27,220 nt of DNA. Source: BOKV01 sp049289295. Lineage in GTDB: Bacteria; Pseudomonadota; Alphaproteobacteria; Rhizobiales; Rhizobiaceae. The stretch lies in NCBI GenBank assembly GCA_049289295.1, contig JBATLL010000116.1, forward strand, positions 1 through 27,220, given 5' to 3'. The position numbers and the translations under genes are program-made. Shown in pieces: positions 1-6,514 of the stretch (position 1 is the stretch's first letter; each line of letters opens with the position of its first letter). The notes beneath the pieces are model-generated. The model was not told the origin of the DNA, did not search any database, and saw nothing but the letters and a program-made list of their open reading frames with translations.

Positions 1-1
1 G

Positions 2-1213
2 AATTTGGCTGAAGTCGCCAAATCGCCGACCGAACGACAGCGGTTGCTCGAGGCGATGCGTGATACTCGCGTCGAACCTGACGCCGCCTTTTATCAGAGT
101 TTTGTCCAGAGCGCAGGTACGTTTGACGAGCGGATGCGGGTTTTGGACATAATGCGATCCAGTAATGTCGACCCAAACATCGCCGTTTTCAAACACATTG
201 CCGAGCTCGCCAAATCGCCGACCGAACGACAGCGGTTGCTCGAGGCGATGCGTGATACTCGCGTCGAACCTGACGCCGCCTTTTATCAGAGTTTTGTCCA
301 GAGCGCAGATACGTTTGACGAACGGATGCGGGTTTTGGACATAATGCGATCCACCAATGTCGACCCAAACATCGCCGTTTTCAAGAACCTAGCAGAAATG
401 GCGAGGACCAAGACGCAACGTGCGGAAGTAATGGATGCTCTGCGCGAATTCGACGTTCGACCGAATGCTGCATTCTACGAAAGCTTGCTTCAACACTTGG
501 ACTCATTTGAAGAGCGCATTCGGTTTCTCGATGCGATGAAGCGCGCAGATGTCGCGCCCAATGCCGCGATTTTCCTGAATATCGTTCAAGCAGCAAATAC
601 CCGCGAAGAAGGTGATGCGGTCTTGGAGCAGATGAAAAAAGACGGAATTGCTCCAAATATCTCGCACTATTCGGCTCTAATAGGTTGTTGTTCTTCAGTG
701 AAACAAGCTGAGAGATATTTCCAAAGGGTTGCGGACCTGAAGCAAAAACCTGCAATTGTTGACATGATTCGCCTGCTCAAAAATACAACTGCAGTTGAGG
801 AGGCTTGGGTGGTATACGTGAAGATGCGGGAGCTGAAGGTTGGCCCCAACCAGGTTGCATTCAACATTCTCGTGAACAAACAAGACAACTACAGTAACGC
901 TTGGGAGGTTGCGAGGAACCAGAGGCCGCCAAGAGCGCAGATCGACCGTGTCACATTCAATTCAATTCTGCGGAAGGCTACGTCTGAGAACGAAATCTTG
1001 AACGTGCTCGCATCAATGGATCGCGCAAATTTGGTTCCAGATTCATACACTGTTTCCGCGATCCTGAACGCGCACGTCGCCATAAAGGACATGCTCGCTG
1101 GATTGCGCGCGGCTGTTGAAAATGGGCTGAATTTAGATTCTGTTTCCACGGAATTGATGGGAACGCACAGTGATCTATTCTCTTCAATTCGTGATCAGCT
1201 CTTAAATGAGTAG
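2..1213 (+). CDS. Pentatricopeptide-repeat (PPR) protein, 5' end outside window
   Basis: This is the C-terminal ~403 residues of a helical-repeat protein. The frame is open to the window edge and the repeat pattern continues into it, so the TTG at 5 is not a real start. Eleven complete units of exactly 32 residues (96 bp) run from 83 to 1138, followed by a 24-residue tail. Each unit has the PPR pattern: an aromatic at position 4 (e.g. RVTFNSIL, QVAFNILV), a second helix ending in a Met-containing stretch, then a turn ending PN or PD. Canonical PPR units have 35 residues; here three are missing near the helix A/B turn. PPR proteins normally bind single-stranded RNA, one base per repeat, using residues 5 and 35. 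Units 9 and 10 carry Asn5 and a final Asp, a pair that reads U; the other units carry Gln, Lys, Glu, Leu, Ser or Ile at position 5, outside the known code. No catalytic domain is visible. Function and target are unknown. Base composition is AT-richer than the core genes, which hints at transfer. The PPR assignment is fairly sure; the role is not. Confidence 0.8.
   Translation, partial: NLAEVAKSPTERQRLLEAMRDTRVEPDAAFYQSFVQSAGTFDERMRVLDIMRSSNVDPNIAVFKHIAELAKSPTERQRLLEAMRDTRVEPDAAFYQSFVQSADTFDERMRVLDIMRSTNVDPNIAVFKNLAEMARTKTQRAEVMDALREFDVRPNAAFYESLLQHLDSFEERIRFLDAMKRADVAPNAAIFLNIVQAANTREEGDAVLEQMKKDGIAPNISHYSALIGCCSSVKQAERYFQRVADLKQKPAIVDMIRLLKNTTAVEEAWVVYVKMRELKVGPNQVAFNILVNKQDNYSNAWEVARNQRPPRAQIDRVTFNSILRKATSENEILNVLASMDRANLVPDSYTVSAILNAHVAIKDMLAGLRAAVENGLNLDSVSTELMGTHSDLFSSIRDQLLNE
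17..384 (+). repeat. 192-bp direct tandem duplication inside the PPR gene
   Basis: Bases 17-192 recur at 209-384 with a period of 192 bp, which is two 32-residue units. By eye only about four substitutions separate the copies (Gly/Asp, Ser/Thr and one silent change). Neighbouring units further downstream are much more diverged. The first copy abuts the window edge and may continue upstream. The near-identity points to recent unequal recombination or slippage that kept the reading frame. Confidence 0.9.
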
Positions 1214-1839
1214 GTGTTCTCCCGCTGTTGCCAATTGCTGCGAACATCCAGGTCGTCACAACGCCGAAGTTGAAGTGGTGTGGACGAGACTTGTCTTGGT
1301 CATTTCGCCTACTGTTCGGCCAAGTGTATTGCCCGCAGTGAAACCATGCCACCTTTGGGTGCAATCTCATAGGCCCAAAATTCCAGTCCTAAGCTTGAAA
1401 ATACCTGTTCCTAAATTCCTTTCACTTTGAGGGAGGTCACGCTGGAGCAGACATTCGATCTTAAGCGGTAAACGTCGGCTCCGTCCGCATTGCTGTCCTT
1501 CGCTGTCGCAAAAACCGATGGGTTTCGCAGCAACCAGCTGCAATGCTGACGACGCGGCCATGGCAAGCATGAAGCAATTCTAAAAAGCGCCCTGTCGGCG
1601 GTGATTCTGATTGGTGCGGACCACTGGTTGTGAGACAGTAACGCCATTGCAATCTGCAATTATCGCAGTCTATTTTCGTCAGGCCGATGCGATCTGCACC
1701 AGCTTACAGATCAGTACAGTCGGCCTTTCTAGCTTGAGTTGAAAATGAATTGTGTTTGATGTTGTAAATATCACACAGACACTCGCGGTGAGAGGATTTA
1801 TGTTCCCAATGAAAGCGATGCTACTGCGAAAGAATTGAT
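1214..1839. other. Gene-poor stretch of ~626 bp between the PPR gene and omp
   Basis: No convincing gene is seen on either strand. Short open frames exist, but they lack ribosome binding sites and their predicted proteins have no recognisable domain. No clear terminator follows the PPR gene. One dyad, GATCTG at 1691-1696 and CAGATC at 1707-1712 with a 10-base spacer, lies upstream of the presumed omp promoter. It could be an operator or chance. The base composition resembles that of the PPR gene. Confidence 0.6.
1739..1768 (+). promoter_or_regulatory. Candidate sigma-70 promoter for omp
   Basis: TTGAAA at 1739-1744 and TGTAAA at 1763-1768 are separated by 18 bases, about 70 bases before the omp start codon. 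The -35 fits well and the -10 matches four of six positions. The local sequence is AT-rich. This is prediction from consensus only. Confidence 0.35.
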
Positions 1840-2574
1840 ATGCGCTCCATATTGCTGTGTGGCTCAATCCTGTTGGCGACAACAATGCCGGTTGTGGCGG
1901 CAGATTTGGTGATCGACAACAATCAGGACACCGAGATTGCTTCAATTGATCCGGCTCGCTTTGATTGGTCTGGTGCCTACGTCGGTGGCTTTGTCACAAG
2001 CGCGCATGGCGACAACCTTGCGGTAGGCAATCCGGGATTTGACGGGTCGGCTCCCAATGATAGGGCAAGCCTTGATCCTGCCGGCATTGGCGGCGGCGTG
2101 TTGGCTGGATACAACTGGCAGTTCAATAACATTGTCTTTGGTGTTGAAGGGGAATACGGCCACCTCAATTCTTCCGATAATGTGTGGTTTCCCGGCAGTG
2201 ATGACTATTTCGCTGATATGAAATACGACCACTTTGTCACTCTGAGCGGTCGCGCTGGTTTGGCTATTGATCGGCTGCTTTTGTTCGGCAAGGCTGGCGT
2301 TGCATGGGTCCACACAGATTATGGCTATGGCGATATTGATGGTGGTCCCACCGGGTCTGTAGACCCAACTGCGTCGGTATTCGATGACAATTGGCGACGG
2401 GGGCATCTATTTGGTGGCGGCGTATCGTACGCACTCGTTCAAAACTGGATTGTGACAGCAGAATACAACCGGATTCAACTGGAAGATGTCACAGACCGGG
2501 ATCAAGATGGTGACAGTTATCGGATCAGTGATGAGATCGACATCTTCAAGGTATCACTTAGCGCGAAATTCTAA
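1840..2574 (+). CDS. Outer membrane beta-barrel protein, Omp25/Omp31-like
   Basis: This is a 244-residue secreted protein of the OmpA-like small-barrel type that is common at the surface of Rhizobiales. It has an N-terminal signal peptide (MRS, a hydrophobic stretch, then VVA-A around residues 18-21). The mature protein opens with a segment containing DWSGAYVGGF, the hallmark of Omp25/Omp31 barrels. Alternating amphipathic strands follow (GVLAGYNWQF, FGVEGEYGH, SGRAGLAIDRLLLFGKAGVAW, GGGVSYAL, WIVTAEYNRI), and it ends in SLSAKF with the C-terminal Phe needed for barrel assembly. Length is usual for the family (~200-260). The start ATG at 1840 gives an intact signal peptide, although the upstream AAAGAA is a weak ribosome site. 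The gene stands alone with its own terminator. It probably stabilises the outer membrane; a specific transport role cannot be read from the sequence. Confidence 0.85.
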   Translation: MRSILLCGSILLATTMPVVAADLVIDNNQDTEIASIDPARFDWSGAYVGGFVTSAHGDNLAVGNPGFDGSAPNDRASLDPAGIGGGVLAGYNWQFNNIVFGVEGEYGHLNSSDNVWFPGSDDYFADMKYDHFVTLSGRAGLAIDRLLLFGKAGVAWVHTDYGYGDIDGGPTGSVDPTASVFDDNWRRGHLFGGGVSYALVQNWIVTAEYNRIQLEDVTDRDQDGDSYRISDEIDIFKVSLSAKF

Positions 2575-2594
2575 ACATCAAATTCATGGTAGAT

Positions 2595-2620
2595 GGGGGG
2601 CATTTGGGCCCCCTTTTCTT
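2595..2620 (+). terminator. Rho-independent terminator after omp
   Basis: A G-run at 2595-2600 can pair with CCCCC at 2609-2613 across a short loop, followed directly by TTTTCTTG. It lies about 20 bases after the omp stop codon. The T-tract is on the plus strand, so it serves omp rather than the convergent nadC. Confidence 0.7.
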
Positions 2621-2777
2621 GTTTGAATTCATTGAAAATCCCGAGCTGCACCGGAGTGTTTCTTGAGTGGGATTGCGATGGGTCCCAGAACCGGAGCGTT
2701 CTGTAACGGCTTGCATGCTCCAGTGAAAACAGTGCCTGGCGGTCGCAAAATCTCCCTGCTGAAGCTACCTTGCCAGT

Positions 2778-3662
2778 TCAGCCGATCGCGATGTCGAGCC
2801 CAAGGTCGAGGGTTGGGGCAGCCATCGTGATCTTCGAGGTCGAGATATAGTCGACGCCGGTCTCGGCAATCGCTTTCACGGTGCTGATACTGACATTGCC
2901 GGAGGCTTCCAGCTTCACCCGGCCGCCATTGTCACGCTGGTTGATGGCGACGGCTTCCGCGAGCATTTCCGGGCCCATATTGTCAAGCAGCACGACATCG
3001 GGCGAAGCCTTGAGCGCCTCGCGAAACTGGATGAGTGTGTCGACTTCCACTTCGACCCTGACGAGGTGACCGGCCCATTGGCGCGCGCGGTTGATTGCCA
3101 GCGCAACACCGCCGCAAACGGCAATATGATTGTCCTTGATGAGGATGGCATCGTCGAGGCCGAAACGGTGGTTCGAACCGCCGCCGCACTTGACGGCATA
3201 TTTGTCGAAGGCGCGGTGGCCGGGAATGGTCTTGCGGGTGTCGCAGATCTTCGCGTGGGTATGTGCGATCAGATCCTGGAAGCGCGCGGTATAGCTCGCT
3301 ATGCCCGACATGCGCATGAGGTAATTGAGCGCCACGCGCTCGGCTGCCAGTATGGCGCGCGCATTGCCGGCAATGGTCGCGACCTTGGCGCCCGCCTTGA
3401 TCCGGCTGGCATCCTGCGCGTAACGCTTGAAGCTGACGGAAGGATCAATGGCGCGGAATGCGGCCTGCGCCAGGTCCATGCCTGACAGGATACCGTCCTC
3501 GCGCGTGGCAAGGACAGCCCTTGCGCTGGCATTATCTGGGATCGTGGCGTTCGACGTGATGTCGCCTGCCCGGCCAAGGTCTTCAAGGAGCGCTGCGCGC
3601 ACGGCTTCCTCGACAAGGACCGGGGAAAGATGCGGTGGAAATGATGCGCGCCGCGCAGCCAT
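2778..3662 (-). CDS. nadC: Nicotinate-nucleotide pyrophosphorylase (quinolinate phosphoribosyltransferase)
   Basis: NadC converts quinolinate and PRPP to nicotinate mononucleotide, CO2 and pyrophosphate, the third step of de novo NAD synthesis in the cytosol. The protein has the usual ~290 residues. Family motifs are clear: DTRKTIPGHR, then DKYAVKCGGGSNHRFGLDD, ILIKDNH, VEVEVDT, VVLLDNMGPE, and a C-terminal segment with EASGNVS and GVDYISTSKIT that supplies the phosphate-binding part of the barrel. The start is a choice between ATG at 3662 and GTG at 3665; both touch the nadB stop, in a GTGATG arrangement. I prefer the ATG, giving a TGATG-type overlap typical of translational coupling. It is the last gene of nadA-nadB-nadC. 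Confidence 0.95.
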   Translation of the reverse strand: MAARRASFPPHLSPVLVEEAVRAALLEDLGRAGDITSNATIPDNASARAVLATREDGILSGMDLAQAAFRAIDPSVSFKRYAQDASRIKAGAKVATIAGNARAILAAERVALNYLMRMSGIASYTARFQDLIAHTHAKICDTRKTIPGHRAFDKYAVKCGGGSNHRFGLDDAILIKDNHIAVCGGVALAINRARQWAGHLVRVEVEVDTLIQFREALKASPDVVLLDNMGPEMLAEAVAINQRDNGGRVKLEASGNVSISTVKAIAETGVDYISTSKITMAAPTLDLGLDIAIG

Positions 3663-5269
3663 CACACAGGTTCCTTCGCGGTGATTTCGCCAGCATGGCG
3701 GCGGACCTCGTCAAGGGTCAGGAAAGTGCGCCGCTTCCATTCGCTGCGTTCCACCGGGAAATCATCCCGGAAGTGACCGCCACGGCTTTCCTCCCGCAGG
3801 AGTGCGCCCACGGCAATCATCTGCGCGGTGGCCAGGGTGTTGGCAAAGCGCGGCGATCTGTTGGCGCGCGTCAGCCTGTCGATTTCGCCAATCGCCTCAC
3901 GAAGGCCTCCGCCATTGCGGATCACGCCAACCTTCGAACTCATGATGTTTCGCAGCCGCTTCATCGCATCCGTGTCGCTGACGCCCTCGACTGCATCGCG
4001 TTCGCCGGAACGGTCAATCCAGGGATTGGTCTTTGGGTTGGGCATCAGGCCGCCAATATCCTGCGCGATGCGCCCGGCAAAGACCACCGCTTCAAGCAGC
4101 GAATTGGAAGCAAGGCGGTTCGCGCCGTGCGCGCCGGTCGAGGTGACCTCGCCACAGGCCCACAGACCGTCGATGGAGGAGCGGCCATCGGCATCGGTCA
4201 ATATGCCTCCCATGTGATAATGGGCGGCAGGAACAACGGGTATCATATCCTTCTCGGGATCGATTCCCGCTTCCAGGCAGTAGCCGTAAACGGTCGGGAA
4301 TTCTTCTGAGAAATGGGCGCCCACGGCCTGGCGACAATCGAGAAACGCGCCTCTTCCGGCCATGACTTCCCGGAAAATCCCACGCGCCACAATATCACGC
4401 GGCGCCATTTCGCCAGCCTTGTCGATGGCAAGCATGAAGCGTTCGCCAGACGAATTGTGCAAGGTGCAGCCTTCGCCGCGCAACGCCTCGGTGGCGAGCG
4501 GGGCGGGGTCGCGCCCGACATTGATTGCTGTTGGGTGGAACTGGACAAATTCGGGATCGGCTATGACTGCGCCAGCGCGCGCCGCCATCCCGCAGCCGCC
4601 GCCGCGCGCCTCGTTGGGGTTGGTGGTGATTTCATACAGATGGCCGATACCGCCTGCCGCCATGACGACAGCACGCGCGGGGAACTGGACCCGTTTGGGA
4701 GAACGCCCGCCATCGGGTCTGGCAACAATGCCCGTCACGAACCGGCCGGAAGTGACCAGTTCTTCGGCAACATAGCCTTCCATCAGGCGGATCGATGGCG
4801 TGTTGCGCACTGCAGCGACAAGCGCTTCCATGATCGCGCGCCCGGCCATGTCGCCTTTCACGCGCACCACGCGGTTTTCCGAATGCGCTGCCTCGCGCGA
4901 TGTCTGGAGCTTGCCCTCGAGATCGCGATCAAACGGCACGCCATATTCAAGCAGGTCGTGGATACGGTCGGCGGCTTCGGAAACCATCAGCCGCGCGATC
5001 TTCTCGTCAACCGTGCCAGCACCAGCGGCAATCGTGTCGGCGAGGTGCTTTTCGACCGTATCGCCTTCCGATACGGCTGCCGCTATGCCGGCCTGCGCCC
5101 AGGCGGAGGACGCGCCCTGCCCTATCGGTGCTGCGGCCAGCACGGTGACTGGTCGTGGCGCAAGCTTCAGCGCACAGAACAGGCCAGCCAGGCCGCCGCC
5201 GACAATGACCACATCATCAATGCCGGTCCATGAAACGGGCGGGAAGAGATCAGGCTGGTTCGTGACCAT
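3662..5269 (-). CDS. nadB: L-aspartate oxidase
   Basis: NadB is a cytosolic FAD enzyme that oxidises L-aspartate to iminoaspartate, which NadA uses. It has 535 residues, normal for the family. An N-terminal Rossmann FAD site, VVIVGGGLAGL, lies at about residues 20-30, followed by GASSAWAQAGIAA around 52-64. The fumarate-reductase/succinate-dehydrogenase flavoprotein signature is seen in EAAHSENRVVRVKGD, VMAAGGIGHLY, FVQFHPTAI and EALRGEGC, and a second FAD contact in GLWACGEVTSTGAHGANRL. The helical C-terminal domain is present. The ATG at 5269 lies 10 bases after the nadA stop with only a weak ribosome site, so coupling to nadA is likely. It overlaps the start of nadC. Confidence 0.96.
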   Translation of the reverse strand: MVTNQPDLFPPVSWTGIDDVVIVGGGLAGLFCALKLAPRPVTVLAAAPIGQGASSAWAQAGIAAAVSEGDTVEKHLADTIAAGAGTVDEKIARLMVSEAADRIHDLLEYGVPFDRDLEGKLQTSREAAHSENRVVRVKGDMAGRAIMEALVAAVRNTPSIRLMEGYVAEELVTSGRFVTGIVARPDGGRSPKRVQFPARAVVMAAGGIGHLYEITTNPNEARGGGCGMAARAGAVIADPEFVQFHPTAINVGRDPAPLATEALRGEGCTLHNSSGERFMLAIDKAGEMAPRDIVARGIFREVMAGRGAFLDCRQAVGAHFSEEFPTVYGYCLEAGIDPEKDMIPVVPAAHYHMGGILTDADGRSSIDGLWACGEVTSTGAHGANRLASNSLLEAVVFAGRIAQDIGGLMPNPKTNPWIDRSGERDAVEGVSDTDAMKRLRNIMSSKVGVIRNGGGLREAIGEIDRLTRANRSPRFANTLATAQMIAVGALLREESRGGHFRDDFPVERSEWKRRTFLTLDEVRRHAGEITAKEPV

Positions 5270-5279
5270 GTAAGGGCTT

Positions 5280-6371
5280 TCAGTTGGCCTTGAGATTCAC
5301 CATTCGCTCAACTGCATGGCGCGCACGCTCGGCGGTCTGCGGATCGACCAGAACTTCCTCGCGCATGTAGACGAGGCTGTCGAGTATCTTCGGCAGGGTA
5401 ATGCGCTTCATGTGCGGGCAAAGATTGCACGGCTTGATGAACTCGACGCCTTTTGCCTCCTTCTCGATGTTGGAAGCCATCGAGCATTCGGTGACGAGCA
5501 GCACTTTTGCGCCAGCCTTGCGGCCCTTGGCATATTCGATCATGCCGGCGGTTGAACCGGTATAGTCTGCGACCTTCACCACCGATGGCGGGCATTCGGG
5601 ATGGGCAATGATCTCGATTGCCGGATCGGCTTCCTTGTAGGCGAGCAGTTCTTCTGCGGTGAACCGCTCGTGAACCTCGCAATGACCCTTCCAGGTCAGA
5701 ATTTTCTTGCTGGTCAGGCGCGCCACGTTCTGCGCCAGGAATTCGTCGGGTATCAGAAGGACGGTGTCGGAGGCAAAGCTCTCCACGACCCGCACGGCAT
5801 TGGACGAAGTGCAGCAGATATCGCTCTCCGCCTTCACGTCTGCCGACGTGTTGACGTAGGTAACGACCGGGACGCCGGGATAGCGTTCGCGCAGGAGGCG
5901 AACGTCAGCGCCAGTGATCGATTCGGCCAGGCTGCAACCGGCCTTCATGTCGGGGATGAGCACGGTCTTCTGCGGATTGAGCAGCTTCGAGGTTTCAGCC
6001 ATGAAATGCACGCCGCACTGGACGATGATCTCCTCATCAACCATCGTCGCCTCGCGGGCCAGCTGGAGCGAGTCACCGCGAATATCGGAAACGCAGTGAT
6101 AGATTTCCGGCGTTTGGTAATTGTGCGCAAGAATTGTGGCGTTGCGCAGCTTCTTCAGCTTGTTGATCCAGTAGACATAAGGTGCATGCACCGGCCACTC
6201 GATGGCAGGAATATGATGCTTGACCTTCTCGTAGAGCGGGGCGGTTTCGCGCGCGATTTCTTCCGTGTAGGTGAGATCGGGCATTTCGAGAACGCCGAAC
6301 TTCTCCGCTGCGCCTGGAAGCGATGCCTTGGCGCGATTCATTTCGCCAGCAGTCTGTCCGGATACGCTCAT
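5280..6371 (-). CDS. nadA: Quinolinate synthase A
   Basis: NadA is a [4Fe-4S] enzyme that condenses iminoaspartate with dihydroxyacetone phosphate to quinolinate. The frame can be extended to 6449, but the ATG at 6371 has a good AGGGAG ribosome site and gives 363 residues. The extension would run through the operator region and lacks a ribosome site. Motifs: ILAHNYQTPEI near 80-90, QCGVHFMAETSK with Cys119, DICCTSSNA with Cys186/187, GHCEVHERF, AHPECPP, TGSTAGM, and CNLCPHMKRITL with Cys315/318. The cluster ligands expected in the family lie among these three cysteine sites. It is the first gene of the NAD operon, and palindromic sites upstream suggest repression. Confidence 0.95.
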   Translation of the reverse strand: MSVSGQTAGEMNRAKASLPGAAEKFGVLEMPDLTYTEEIARETAPLYEKVKHHIPAIEWPVHAPYVYWINKLKKLRNATILAHNYQTPEIYHCVSDIRGDSLQLAREATMVDEEIIVQCGVHFMAETSKLLNPQKTVLIPDMKAGCSLAESITGADVRLLRERYPGVPVVTYVNTSADVKAESDICCTSSNAVRVVESFASDTVLLIPDEFLAQNVARLTSKKILTWKGHCEVHERFTAEELLAYKEADPAIEIIAHPECPPSVVKVADYTGSTAGMIEYAKGRKAGAKVLLVTECSMASNIEKEAKGVEFIKPCNLCPHMKRITLPKILDSLVYMREEVLVDPQTAERARHAVERMVNLKAN

Positions 6372-6390
6372 GACGATCTCCCTGTCGTTA

Positions 6391-6405
6391 TACTCATTTT
6401 GAGTA
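6391..6405. promoter_or_regulatory. Palindromic operator candidate immediately upstream of nadA
   Basis: TACTCA-TTT-TGAGTA is a perfect 6-bp inverted repeat. Two further outer positions pair on each side after one mismatch. It lies about 20 bases upstream of the nadA start codon, just before its ribosome site. A protein bound here could block transcription or early elongation. In alphaproteobacteria a repressor called NadQ has been proposed for NAD genes. I do not remember its motif well enough to assign this site to it. Confidence 0.55.
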
Positions 6406-6449
6406 AAAGGGTGGAACAAAAACAAGTCCGCTTCAGGACGGACATCCAT

Positions 6450-6478
6450 AACTTATGCTCGAACTAGAGCATAATCAA
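6450..6478 (-). promoter_or_regulatory. Possible nadA promoter with second palindrome
   Basis: TTATGCTC (6453-6460) and GAGCATAA (6467-6474) form a perfect 8-bp inverted repeat with a 6-base spacer. On the minus strand a possible -35 TTGATT (6478-6473) and a weak -10 TAAGTT (6455-6450), 17 bases apart, flank or overlap this repeat. Such placement suits a repressor site. The half-site core, CTC and GAG inside TGCTC/GAGCA, resembles that of the dyad at 6391-6405 (TACTC/GAGTA). One regulator might therefore bind both. Confidence 0.45.
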
Positions 6479-6514
6479 GAGGAATCCGGCAACTATGCAC
6501 AATTCCATTTCAGG

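Noticed and set aside
978..1370. Minus-strand 130-codon open frame across the PPR 3' end
   Set aside because: Its start half lies in the gene-poor stretch and its end is antisense to the PPR gene. I considered a transposase relic but could not recognise a family.
1206..1430. Possible small gene overlapping the PPR stop (74 codons)
   Set aside because: The ATGAGTAG overlap looks like coupling, but there is no ribosome site, and the composition (many Pro, Val, Cys) and lack of any motif do not support a protein.
2649..2705. Near-direct repeat ACCGGAG(T/C)GTT about 42 bases apart in the omp-nadC gap
   Set aside because: It is only about ten bases long with one mismatch, and there is no sign of an operator arrangement or mobile element.
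3165..3185. GGTTCGAACC resembling a tRNA T-arm
   Set aside because: It lies inside nadC, in the conserved region coding for GGGSNHRFG, and no cloverleaf surrounds it.
4313..5233. Plus-strand open frames opposite nadB and opposite nadA (5601-6467)
   Set aside because: These are shadows of nadB and nadA. The minus-strand genes carry all expected catalytic motifs.
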